Shown here: positions 1 to 5,993 of the stretch, one piece after another | How the letters are laid out: every line of letters starts with the position of its first letter | How positions within the stretch are numbered: the stretch's first letter is position 1 | Source: Synergistales bacterium | GTDB taxonomy: Bacteria; Synergistota; Synergistia; Synergistales; 79-D21 | Direction of reading: 5' to 3' | Assembly (NCBI GenBank): GCA_015657435.1 | Contig: JADLKH010000004.1 | Coordinates: 69,754 to 82,877, forward strand | DNA length: 13,124 bases | The notes under the pieces: model-generated | Told to the model about the DNA's origin: nothing | The model's database searches: none | Seen by the model: only the letters and a program-made list of their open reading frames with translations | Translations under genes and position numbers: made by a program

Positions 1-711
1 GGGGGCGGCAACCTCACAGGAACGGCCCGCGGGCTGATCAAGGCCGGCGCGACGGAAACGAAGGTGATCGGGGCCTCCGTGGACCTGTCGGGGCTCCACA
101 TGGCCAGCGACCATGATTTCAACCGCAAGTCGTTCACCACGGGACACACCGGTTTCGGCGTGCCCTTCACCACCTGGCCCGACCGGGCCGACGTGCCGAG
201 AAACGCCGCGCGGCCCCTGCGGTACATGGACCGCTACGTGACCATCACCCAGGGCGAGGTCTTCGCCATCACGGAGGTGCTGGCGGCCCTGGAGGGACTG
301 GAGCGCGGACCTGCGGGCAACACCTCCCTGACGGCGGCGTTCGCCATCGCCCGGGAAATGGCCGAAGACCAGATCGTCGTCGTGCAGGAGACGGAATACA
401 CCGGAGCGGGCAAGCACGTCACCGCCCAGCTGACCTTCGCCCGGGAAAACGGCATCGAGATCAGAAGGGGAGACCCCGCCGATCAGGTGCCGGGAAAAAA
501 CATCATCATCCCCAGCGACCCGTCGATGATCCGGCCGCGGGACCTTTCCATGAGGGACCTGAAGGCCTCGTACCTGAAAAACGCGATGAAGAACCGTCCC
601 GCGGGGTTGCCCGAGGCCCTGACGGATGCGGAAGCCGCCTTTCTGGCGGCGGAGATCAGGGAAACACCGACTGCTCTGGCGGCCCTCCTGGCTCAGGCCC
701 GGGGCTGCTGA
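1..711 (+). CDS. ortB: 2-amino-4-ketopentanoate thiolase beta subunit (OrtB), 3' part
   Basis: Partial gene: the frame is open from the first base and ends at TGA 709-711, giving 236 visible residues. OrtB is the PLP-binding subunit of the thiolase that, with OrtA, cleaves 2-amino-4-oxopentanoate with CoA to acetyl-CoA and alanine in ornithine fermentation (family knowledge). The visible part begins in a glycine-rich GGGNLTG loop, typical of the phosphate-binding loop of fold-type II PLP enzymes. The segments TTGHTGFGVPF, GNTSL and QETEYTGAGKH match what I recall of OrtB. The PLP lysine would lie upstream, outside the window. No signal peptide or membrane segment is seen; the enzyme should be cytoplasmic. 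A strong terminator follows at once, so this is the last gene of its operon, probably the ort cluster. The alternative is another threonine-synthase-like PLP enzyme. Confidence 0.8.
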   Translation, partial: GGGNLTGTARGLIKAGATETKVIGASVDLSGLHMASDHDFNRKSFTTGHTGFGVPFTTWPDRADVPRNAARPLRYMDRYVTITQGEVFAITEVLAALEGLERGPAGNTSLTAAFAIAREMAEDQIVVVQETEYTGAGKHVTAQLTFARENGIEIRRGDPADQVPGKNIIIPSDPSMIRPRDLSMRDLKASYLKNAMKNRPAGLPEALTDAEAAFLAAEIRETPTALAALLAQARGC

Positions 712-725
712 GGCCGGGCGGAATC

Positions 726-759
726 GGGGGGCGGACGAAAGGTCCGCCCCCCCTTTTTT
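726..759 (+). terminator. Rho-independent terminator after ortB
   Basis: An 11-bp perfect GC-rich stem (726-736 paired with 742-752) with a GAAAG loop is followed by one C and six T residues (754-759). It starts 15 nt after the ortB stop and separates that operon from the decarboxylase gene. Confidence 0.92.
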
Positions 760-811
760 GGGCCCGACCCTATACTGGAGAAGATCGAATCCTTTCAGGA
801 GGAAAAAGCCG

Positions 812-2212
812 ATGATCGGGAAAAAATTGCTGGAAGAAACCCTGGACCTGGCGCATTCGTACCTCGAGGGCCTGCCGCGAAGGCATGTGGGGGCCCTGGA
901 ACCGGTCGAAAAACTGAGGAGCCGCCTCCGAAAATCCCTCCCGGAAACGGGGACCGATCCCGCCGCCGTAATCCGGGAGCTGGCACGCGACGTCGACGGG
1001 GGCCTGGTGGCCAGCGCGGGTCCGCGCTATTTCGGCTTCGTCACCGGAGGATCCCTCCCGGCCGCCATGGCGGCCGACTGGCTGTCCTCCGCCTGGGACC
1101 AGAACGCCGTTCTTTCCATCGCCTCTCCTGCGGCGGGAGTCGTCGAGGAGGCCGTCTCGGACTGGGTGCTGGACCTGCTGGACCTGCCACGGGAATCCTC
1201 CGTGGGCTTTGTCACCGGCTGCCAGATGGCGAACTTCACCGGCCTGGCGGCGGCCCGGCACGAGGTGCTGAAGAAGGCGGGCTGGGACGTGGAGGCTTTT
1301 GGGCTTTTCGGGGCTCCGCCCGTGACCGTGGTGGCCGGGGAAGAGGCCCATGCGACCCTTTTCGTGGCCCTGCGGATGCTGGGGCTGGGAGCCGACCGGG
1401 TGGTCCGGGTCGCGACCGACGGGCAGGGGCGCATGGACCCGGCGGCCCTGGAAAAGGCACTTTCCGCCGCGGAGGGGCCCCTCATCGTCTGTCTCCAGGC
1501 GGGCAACGTCAACACGGGGGCCTTCGACCCCTGCTCAAGGCTAATCCCCCCGGCCCGGGAGAAGGGCGCCTGGATCCACGTGGACGGGGCCTTCGGCCTG
1601 TGGGGACGCCTGCTCCCCGAACTGGCGGGCGAAACGGCGGGCATCGAGGGCGCCGACTCCTGGGCCACGGACGCCCACAAATGGCTGAACGTGCCGTACG
1701 ACTCCGGCATCGCCGTCGTCAGGAACGAGGCCGCCCACCGGGCCTCCATGGTGCTGGCGGCGCCCTACTACATCGCCGCCCCCGACGAGATCCGTGATCC
1801 CTCCCAGTGGGTGCCCGAGTCCTCCCGCAGGGCCCGCGGCTTTCCCCTTTACGCGGCGATCCGCTCCCTCGGCCGGGAGGGGCTGTCCGAAATGGTGCGG
1901 CGCCATTGCCGGCAGGCCCGCCTGATGGCGGATCTCCTGAACGAGGATCCGAGAATCGGGATCGAGAACGACGTCGTCCTGAACCAGGTGCTCGTGCGCT
2001 TCTCGCCCGAAGGCGGTAAGGGAGATGTCGACGCCTACAACAGGAAAATCACGTCGCTGGTGCAGAAGGAAGGCACCTGCTGGGCCGGGGGAAGCGCGTG
2101 GAAGGGCCGCGCGGCCATGCGGATCTCCGTTTCGGGCTGGCCGACGAGCGACGAGGACATCCGCGTGTCCGCGGCAGCCATCAGGCGGGTGCTGGCCGAT
2201 ACGCCGGAGTAG
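812..2212 (+). CDS. Pyridoxal-dependent amino acid decarboxylase (group II)
   Basis: This is a 466-residue cytoplasmic enzyme of the PF00282 family (glutamate, tyrosine and aromatic amino acid decarboxylases), which removes CO2 from an L-amino acid to give an amine. The PLP-Schiff-base lysine is K290 in DAHKWLNVPYDSG. D258 in HVDGAFG should contact the pyridine nitrogen, and the histidine in GEEAHATL fits the ring-stacking position. The frame is open further upstream, but ATG 812 is chosen because AGGAGG lies 8 nt before it and because the upstream extension would run through the ortB terminator. The gene looks monocistronic: a terminator precedes it and a different gene family follows after 77 nt. 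The substrate cannot be read from the sequence; an amino acid fermenter could use it for acid resistance or amine formation. An aminotransferase-like activity is the less likely alternative. Confidence 0.88.
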   Translation: MIGKKLLEETLDLAHSYLEGLPRRHVGALEPVEKLRSRLRKSLPETGTDPAAVIRELARDVDGGLVASAGPRYFGFVTGGSLPAAMAADWLSSAWDQNAVLSIASPAAGVVEEAVSDWVLDLLDLPRESSVGFVTGCQMANFTGLAAARHEVLKKAGWDVEAFGLFGAPPVTVVAGEEAHATLFVALRMLGLGADRVVRVATDGQGRMDPAALEKALSAAEGPLIVCLQAGNVNTGAFDPCSRLIPPAREKGAWIHVDGAFGLWGRLLPELAGETAGIEGADSWATDAHKWLNVPYDSGIAVVRNEAAHRASMVLAAPYYIAAPDEIRDPSQWVPESSRRARGFPLYAAIRSLGREGLSEMVRRHCRQARLMADLLNEDPRIGIENDVVLNQVLVRFSPEGGKGDVDAYNRKITSLVQKEGTCWAGGSAWKGRAAMRISVSGWPTSDEDIRVSAAAIRRVLADTPE

Positions 2213-2229
2213 GCGGAATCGGGCGGGCC

Positions 2230-2264
2230 TTGACGGGGGATCCTAACGCGTGGCAATCTTGCCA
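2230..2264 (+). promoter_or_regulatory. Possible promoter and TGGCAA dyad before the split permease genes
   Basis: TTGACG at 2230-2235 resembles a -35 box. A perfect dyad, TGGCAA-TC-TTGCCA, occupies 2251-2264, where the -10 would fall; no good -10 hexamer is visible there. The same half-site recurs around the arsC promoter region (4559-4590). Operator function is an inference. Confidence 0.35.
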
Positions 2265-2289
2265 TAGGGATGGGAAGGGGGAGATCTTT

Positions 2290-2778
2290 CTGGACGGTTC
2301 GACGACCGCGGTGCTATACGGGTTGGCGGCGCTCGGCCTGGCCCTTTCCTGGCGGACCGACCGTGAAAGAACCGCGCTGGCGCTGGCGAAGGCGAAAAAA
2401 AGCCTCCTGCTGATCCTTTTTCCTCTCGCCGCCGTCATCCTGCTGGTCGCCCTGGCGCTGACGGCGCTTTCCCCATCCGTGCTCTCCCGGTTGGTGGGGG
2501 AAAAGAGCGGATTCTTCGGGGTCCTTCTGGCCTCCGTGGCGGGTTCGGTGACCCTCATCCCGGGGTTTGCCGCGTTTCCCATGGCCAGGATGCTGCTCGA
2601 GAACGGCGCGGGAATCGTGCAGGTGGGCGTACTGGTTTCGACGCTGATGATGGTGGGTGTGGTGACCCTTCCCATGGAACGGTCCATTTTCGGGTGGAAA
2701 GCCGCGCTGGCCAGAAACGCCCTCGCCTGGGTCCATTCCTTCCTGGTGGGCCTGGCCCTCTGGATGGCCTTCAAATAG
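2290..2778 (+). CDS. Half-size PF03773/DUF318 permease, subunit A
   Basis: Small integral membrane protein of about 162 residues with four or five hydrophobic helices, resembling half of a DUF318 (PF03773) permease. It carries GEKSG followed by a helix with TLIPGFAAFP and a helix with STLMMVGVVTLP. Such half-size permeases occur as adjacent gene pairs in other anaerobes, and the next gene is a paralogous half, so the working unit is probably a heterodimer in the inner membrane. The start is uncertain: no ATG is in frame. CTG 2290 is chosen because AAGGGGGAG (2275-2283) is spaced 6 nt before it. GTG 2311 also matches the usual family length but has no Shine-Dalgarno. TTG 2230 lies inside the probable -35. 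The cysteine motif of the full-length permeases nearby is absent. The substrate is unknown; the neighbouring ArsR suggests a metalloid or soft metal. Confidence 0.78.
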   Translation: MDGSTTAVLYGLAALGLALSWRTDRERTALALAKAKKSLLLILFPLAAVILLVALALTALSPSVLSRLVGEKSGFFGVLLASVAGSVTLIPGFAAFPMARMLLENGAGIVQVGVLVSTLMMVGVVTLPMERSIFGWKAALARNALAWVHSFLVGLALWMAFK

Positions 2779-2789
2779 AGGTTCCGGCG

Positions 2790-3308
2790 ATGAAGCCCTA
2801 TTCCGGCATCCTGTTTTCGACGGCCCTCTGCGGTTTCTACCTGGCGGCGTTTCCCGGCCGGGCCCGCGGGTTCTTCGCCCTCGCGGGATCCAATTTCCTC
2901 GTCGTGCTTTCCATCCTTCCGCCCGTCTTCATCCTGCTGGGGCTTTTCGATGCCTGGGTGCCGAGAGAACGGGTCACGGCCATGCTCGGGGAGAAGTCCG
3001 GGATCGTCGGGGCGGGGTTGTCGATCTTCCTGGGGGCCTTCGCCGCCGGGCCGCTCTACCTGGCCTTCCCGATCGCGGAGACGCTGCTGAGAAAGGGAAC
3101 CGGACTGTTCAACGTGTTTCTTTTCGTCGGCGCCTGGTCGACGCTGAAGATCCCCATGCTGATGTTCGAAATGCAGAGCCTGGGGTTGCGTTTTGCCTTC
3201 GTGCGCTACGCGATGTCGTTTCTGGGCATTTTCTGGATCGCCTGGGCGGTCGATCGCATCCTCGGTGAAAGAGGCCGGCGGGAATTGGCGGGTCGCTTCC
3301 GGCCTTGA
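2790..3308 (+). CDS. Half-size PF03773/DUF318 permease, subunit B
   Basis: Membrane protein of 172 residues starting 11 nt after subunit A, at ATG 2790 with GAGG 8 nt upstream. The two are almost certainly co-transcribed. The layout repeats that of subunit A: a hydrophobic start, then GEKSG, then GPLYLAFP in place of LIPGFAAFP, and a helix ending in TLKIPMLMFE. This shared plan points to an ancient duplication, with each subunit supplying one half of the pseudo-twofold core. There is a short basic C-terminal tail (GERGRRELAGRFRP). Like subunit A it lacks the C-S-C motif. The next gene, arsR, has its own promoter inside the following 51-nt gap. Transport activity is inferred from the family; direction and substrate are not known. 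Confidence 0.8.
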   Translation: MKPYSGILFSTALCGFYLAAFPGRARGFFALAGSNFLVVLSILPPVFILLGLFDAWVPRERVTAMLGEKSGIVGAGLSIFLGAFAAGPLYLAFPIAETLLRKGTGLFNVFLFVGAWSTLKIPMLMFEMQSLGLRFAFVRYAMSFLGIFWIAWAVDRILGERGRRELAGRFRP

Positions 3309-3344
3309 CAGGATCCGGACAAGTGGTAGACTTTGCACTTGTCG
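3305..3344 (+). promoter_or_regulatory. arsR-1 promoter with ArsR operator over the -10 box
   Basis: TTGACA (3305-3310) and TAGACT (3327-3332), spaced 16 nt, form a near-consensus sigma-70 promoter. A perfect 8-bp inverted repeat, GACAAGTG-N10-CACTTGTC (3318-3343), is centred on the -10 box, where bound repressor would exclude RNA polymerase. The core GTG-N10-CAC recurs in the same register at the second arsR promoter and again at 7509-7536. This is best read as the autoregulatory operator of the adjacent ArsR. Confidence 0.85.
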
Positions 3345-3359
3345 AGAGGAGATGCTTTC

Positions 3360-3719
3360 TTGAAACCCGAGCGAGACCGCCGGACTGAAATCCTGAAAGC
3401 CCTGGCTCACCCGGTGCGGTTGGGTCTCGTGGAGACCCTGTCCGACCGTCGGCTTTGCGTGAACGACCTTGCAGGGCTTTTCCCGGTGGACCGAACGACG
3501 ATCAGCAAGCATCTGGCCCTGCTGAAGGAAGCCGGCGTCCTGGAGGACGAGCGTGTCGGCAGGGAAGTGTACTACCGCCTTCGCGTGCCGTGCCTGCAGG
3601 AATTCATCTCCTGCCTGGGAAGGATGTCGGGAGGGGTGGGGCGGGAACAGTCCGAATGCTGCGCGGGCCAATCGAAGATAGAGCCCGAGGTCCTGGAAGG
3701 AAAGGAGTATCGAAAATGA
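3360..3719 (+). CDS. arsR: ArsR/SmtB-family transcriptional repressor (copy 1)
   Basis: A 119-residue winged-helix repressor. KALAHPVRLGLVETL is the typical ArsR helix, VDRTTISKHLALLKEAG (residues 43-59) the recognition helix, and GREVYYRL the wing. Possible thiol ligands for As(III) or soft metals are C33 (LCVNDL, the helix where classical ArsR has CxCDL), C78 and C85 near the C-terminus, and a CC pair at 100-101. The classical two-Cys ELCVCDL motif is incomplete, so the sensor site differs from plasmid ArsR. The start is TTG 3360: GAGAGGAG is placed correctly before it, the paralogue at 6897 has the same arrangement, and an upstream TTG at 3333 would overlap the -10 box. The stop overlaps the ATG of the next gene (ATGA). 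DNA-binding repression relieved by metalloid is family knowledge; the ligand is inferred. Confidence 0.9.
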   Translation: MKPERDRRTEILKALAHPVRLGLVETLSDRRLCVNDLAGLFPVDRTTISKHLALLKEAGVLEDERVGREVYYRLRVPCLQEFISCLGRMSGGVGREQSECCAGQSKIEPEVLEGKEYRK

Positions 3720-3961
3720 AAATACAGATATTGGGAACGGGTTGCCCGAAGTGCAAGAAGATGGCCGAACTGGCAGAAACTGCGGCCAAGGAACTCGGCC
3801 TGGAAGTCGAGATCGAAAAGGTGACCGACATCATGAAGATCCTGGATTTTGGCGTCATGTCCACCCCCGGGCTGGCCGTGGACGGTAAGGTTCTGGCCTC
3901 CGGGAACGTCCCCTCGCCGGAGCAGGTGAAGCGGCTGCTGCAGCAGGCCGCAAAAAAATGA
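3716..3961 (+). CDS. Small thioredoxin-fold protein with CPKC active site (copy 1)
   Basis: An 81-residue cytoplasmic protein of the Thioredoxin_3 (redox-active disulfide protein 2) family. The redox pair is C10 and C13 in GTGCPKCKK, at the end of the first strand. P51 in MSTPG is the cis-proline beside the active site, followed by AVDGKV. The length is normal for this minimal family. It overlaps arsR by 4 nt (ATGA) with AAGGAG 8 nt upstream, so translation is coupled and both are under the ArsR operator. The ArsR / CPKC-thioredoxin / PF03773-permease grouping is recurrent in anaerobes. The protein may reduce the permease, the regulator or a metal-thiol complex, but its partner is not known. 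A bidirectional terminator follows. Confidence 0.87.
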   Translation: MKIQILGTGCPKCKKMAELAETAAKELGLEVEIEKVTDIMKILDFGVMSTPGLAVDGKVLASGNVPSPEQVKRLLQQAAKK

Positions 3962-4001
3962 GGGGTTAACGCGGACCCTGTTCAACCCTTACCGGAACAG
4001 A

Positions 4002-4046
4002 AAAGAACGAAGCCTTGCGCAATAACCCGGCGAGGCTTCGTTCTTT
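4002..4046. terminator. Bidirectional terminator between converging operons
   Basis: A perfect 14-bp stem (4002-4015 with 4033-4046) extends to about 17 bp with a G-T pair. T-rich sequence lies on the outer side in both directions: TTCTTTGTT on plus, TTCTTTTCTG on minus. It serves the thioredoxin gene on plus and arsC on minus. Confidence 0.88.
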
Positions 4047-4065
4047 GTTAATGACGGGAGGGGAT

Positions 4066-4533
4066 TCAATGGGTTCCTTTTCCCAGGATTCCCTCTTTTT
4101 CCAGTTCCAGGATCCAGGATTCCAGCTTTTGCCGGATTTCCTCACGGATCTCACGGGTCCTTGCCAGACGCTCCTCCCAGCTTCCATCCAGGTTTGCCGG
4201 ATCATCGAAGGGCCAGTGGAGCCGTTTGCCCGGCCCCGGAAAAACGGGACACCGTCCTGCTCGGGCGGCGTCGCAGACAGCGATGACGAAATCGTATTCC
4301 CGGCCCTGTTCGTAGAGATCCATGACGCGCTGCATACCCTTCCCTTCCAGGTCGAAACCAATCTCCTTCATGACTTCCGCAACCAGAGGGTTGATTCGAT
4401 CGGCCAGCTCGAGTCCCGCGCTTTCAGCCTCGAACGCCCCTTTCCCCAGCTTTCCCAACAGGACCTCGGCCATCTGGCTCCTGGCGCTGTTATGCCCACA
4501 GATGAAGAGAACCCGGATTTTCTTTTCGGTCAT
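4066..4533 (-). CDS. arsC: Arsenate reductase, low-molecular-weight phosphatase type (ArsC)
   Basis: A 155-residue cytoplasmic enzyme that reduces arsenate to arsenite. The P-loop CGHNSARS (C12-x5-R18) holds the nucleophilic cysteine. C87 (VCDAA) and C95 (RCPVFP) are placed to form the relay disulfide of a three-cysteine, thioredoxin-coupled reductase. The HWPFDDPA segment gives the catalytic aspartate region. The start at 4533 has AAGGAGG 7 nt upstream. It stands alone on the minus strand, divergent from the PadR gene and convergent with the arsR/thioredoxin pair. The product arsenite needs an exporter, but no ArsB or Acr3 gene is visible, which makes the neighbouring permeases candidates. 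The reductant could be either CPKC protein or a general thioredoxin (inference). The alternative, a protein-tyrosine phosphatase, is less likely because of the extra relay cysteines. Confidence 0.92.
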   Translation of the reverse strand: MTEKKIRVLFICGHNSARSQMAEVLLGKLGKGAFEAESAGLELADRINPLVAEVMKEIGFDLEGKGMQRVMDLYEQGREYDFVIAVCDAARAGRCPVFPGPGKRLHWPFDDPANLDGSWEERLARTREIREEIRQKLESWILELEKEGILGKGTH

Positions 4534-4558
4534 GGAGATGCCTCCTTAAGAGCCGTGT

Positions 4559-4590
4559 ATTGCCAGGAACCGATAAAAGTTTATGGCAAT
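4559..4590. promoter_or_regulatory. ATTGCCA / TGGCAAT inverted repeat upstream of arsC
   Basis: Perfect 7-bp arms (4559-4565 and 4584-4590) are separated by 18 nt, in the arsC upstream region. The half-site is the same as in the compact dyad at 2251-2264. On the minus strand the outer arm supplies TTGCCA, which could also serve as a -35 element, but no convincing -10 follows at 16-18 nt. Operator role is inferred. Confidence 0.4.
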
Positions 4591-4643
4591 CCGGGGGGCC
4601 CGCGAATTCTTTCTTGATTTTCCAGGTGGTTCATGCTAGCGTT

Positions 4644-4668
4644 CAATACATAGAATCTCTAGGTATTG
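4644..4668 (+). promoter_or_regulatory. 25-bp palindrome over the probable -10 of the PadR gene
   Basis: The imperfect palindrome CAATAC-a-TAGA-atc-TCTA-g-GTATTG pairs 10 of 12 positions about its centre at 4656. TAGAAT (4651-4656) within it matches a -10 box at five of six positions; the -35 is weak. It lies 13 nt before the PadR start, so it is a good candidate for the PadR autoregulatory operator. Confidence 0.6.
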
Positions 4669-4681
4669 GGGGCAGGGGAAA

Positions 4682-5035
4682 ATGGCGGATCTCACCGCAG
4701 AAAAATACTGGGACAGCGTTGTAAACGCATCTCTTTGTAAGTTATTTGCTTTGAGTGCCCTAAACGAAAATCCGATGCACGGGTATGCCCTTATACAAAA
4801 AATAGCCTCGATGACCGAGGGGTTCTGTGTCCCCACCGAGGGAGGCCTTTACCCGGTCCTGAAGGAGTTCGAGTGTTGCGGATGCGCCGCCGTCGCTTCC
4901 GAAGTGGTTGAAGGCCGGACCCGAAAAGTGTACGCCCTTACGGAAAAAGGCAGGGAAGCTCTTCTCGCCGGCCTGGATGTGTGGGAAAAGGCGATTCCGC
5001 ACCTGGTTCGGGCGCTCCGGCGCTCGGGAAAATAA
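4682..5035 (+). CDS. PadR-family transcriptional regulator, cysteine-rich
   Basis: A 117-residue winged-helix protein. The PadR pattern is clear: LFALSALNENPMHGYALIQKI for helices 1-2 (residues 21-41), GGLYPVLKEFE for the recognition helix region (54-64), then a wing with GRTRKVYALTEKG. The family binds DNA as a dimer and releases it on ligand binding. The C-terminal dimerisation helix is short, as in the small PadR subgroup. It carries five cysteines (C19, C49, C65, C66, C68); the ECCGC run just after the recognition helix is unusual and could bind a soft metal or metalloid or act as a thiol switch (inference). ATG 4682 has AGGGGA closely upstream. A 25-bp palindrome overlaps its promoter, and a permease gene follows after 30 nt, so it probably controls 4682-6641. 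Confidence 0.85.
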   Translation: MADLTAEKYWDSVVNASLCKLFALSALNENPMHGYALIQKIASMTEGFCVPTEGGLYPVLKEFECCGCAAVASEVVEGRTRKVYALTEKGREALLAGLDVWEKAIPHLVRALRRSGK

Positions 5036-5065
5036 ACGAAATCGGTTAAACGGGGGGAACGAAAA

Positions 5066-5968
5066 GTGAACGATCTTGCCACGACAGTCCGGTTCTTTTT
5101 CTTTATTCTTGCGGAACTGACGGTGCTTTTCATCGGCATCGACCTCCTGATCAATCTTATCCGGGAATACGTCTCGGACGAGCGGATCCGGAAACTCATG
5201 GGGCGGAAAGGGCTTTCAGGCTACTTTCTGGGGGCCGGCCTGGGGGCCATCACCCCCTTTTGCTCCTGCTCGACGATCCCCGTGACAGTCGGGCTTCTGA
5301 AGGCGAATGCGCCTTTCGGGGGCGTGATGTCGTTTCTCCTGGCCTCGCCGGTGCTCAATCCCGTCATCCTTGGCATGTTCCTTTTCCTCCTGGGCTGGAA
5401 AGCTTGCCTGGCCTACGGGATCGTTGCCTTTTTCGCCGCGGTCCTGGCCGGGTTCGTGTTCCATAAATTTGGAATGGAGAAGGACATCAAGCCGCTGGGA
5501 ACGGCTCGCCCGGGTTGCTGCTGCGGGGACAGCTTCGTCATGCCCAGGTTGACCTTCTCGCAGAAACTCGCCTGGTCCCTCAAGGGGGCCTTGGAGGATT
5601 TCCGGAGCGTGCTCGTGTACATGGTGGTTGGGGTGGCGATCGGGGCCGCCGTGTACGGTTATGTCCCGGCTTCCTTTGTCGCGTCCGTGGCGGGGCCTGA
5701 CAACCCCCTGGCAATCCCGGCGGCGGCCCTGGTAGGAATTCCCCTCTACGTGCGGGCCGAGACGATGATCCCCATCGCGGTGGCCCTCTCGGGGAAAGGC
5801 ATGGGAATGGGGGCCGTCATCGCCCTGATCATCGGCGGCGCGGGCATGAGCATTCCGGAGATGGGCATGTTGGCAGGCATTTTCCGGTTTCGCCTCGTGG
5901 CGGCGTTCGTGGCCTTCGTTTTCCTGACGGCCGTGGGAGCTGGAATTGTTTTCACCCTGATCGCCTAG
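5066..5968 (+). CDS. PF03773 permease with FCSCS motif (SO_0444/ArsP-like)
   Basis: Integral membrane protein of 300 residues with about eight hydrophobic segments. The conserved core motif TPFCSCSTIP (C66, C68) lies in the first repeat, followed by SPVLNP. A central hydrophilic loop carries GCCCGD (C151-153), and the second repeat has GIPLYVRAE and GAGMSIPEMG. This architecture fits the predicted permeases that include ArsP (organoarsenical efflux) and the SO_0444 group annotated as Cu/Zn exporters. Those usually have a His-rich loop; here the loop has three consecutive cysteines, suggesting a thiophilic substrate such as As(III), an organoarsenical, Cu or Hg (inference). The start is GTG 5066 with GGGGGA upstream. 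It lies 30 nt after the PadR gene and 25 nt before the next gene, so the three form an operon. Confidence 0.87.
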   Translation: MNDLATTVRFFFFILAELTVLFIGIDLLINLIREYVSDERIRKLMGRKGLSGYFLGAGLGAITPFCSCSTIPVTVGLLKANAPFGGVMSFLLASPVLNPVILGMFLFLLGWKACLAYGIVAFFAAVLAGFVFHKFGMEKDIKPLGTARPGCCCGDSFVMPRLTFSQKLAWSLKGALEDFRSVLVYMVVGVAIGAAVYGYVPASFVASVAGPDNPLAIPAAALVGIPLYVRAETMIPIAVALSGKGMGMGAVIALIIGGAGMSIPEMGMLAGIFRFRLVAAFVAFVFLTAVGAGIVFTLIA

Positions 5969-5993
5969 GTTGTTTTAAGGGGAGTCTGTTCCG

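Larger units (their letters stand above)
3305..3961 (+). repeat. Diverged duplicated arsR-thioredoxin cassette (copy 1)
   Basis: The block of promoter, operator over the -10, TTG-started arsR and CPKC thioredoxin gene occurs twice in the same order and orientation, here and at 6748-7468. The proteins align without gaps over the arsR DNA-binding core and the whole thioredoxin. DNA differs at many third positions, so it is an old duplication or two acquisitions of related cassettes. The copies are followed by different things: a terminator here, a full-length permease at the second. Confidence 0.8.

Noticed and set aside
1027..1749. Long minus-strand frame within the decarboxylase gene
   Set aside because: It lies opposite a well-recognised PLP enzyme. 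The product is low-complexity (Ser/Ala/Pro/Arg) with no motif, as expected for a shadow frame in GC-rich DNA.
2250..2264. Sigma-54-like TGGCA...TTGC promoter before the split permease
   Set aside because: The GG to GC spacing is 7 nt instead of the required 10; the sequence is better described as a perfect dyad.
2181..3671. 496-codon minus-strand frame across the split permease and arsR genes
   Set aside because: Antisense to three recognised genes and a promoter; the product is rich in Arg, Gln and Pro with no domain. GC skew at third positions explains the open frame.
4015..4617. Plus-strand frame opposite arsC
   Set aside because: Its start lies within the bidirectional terminator and it runs antisense to arsC with all catalytic residues on the other strand.
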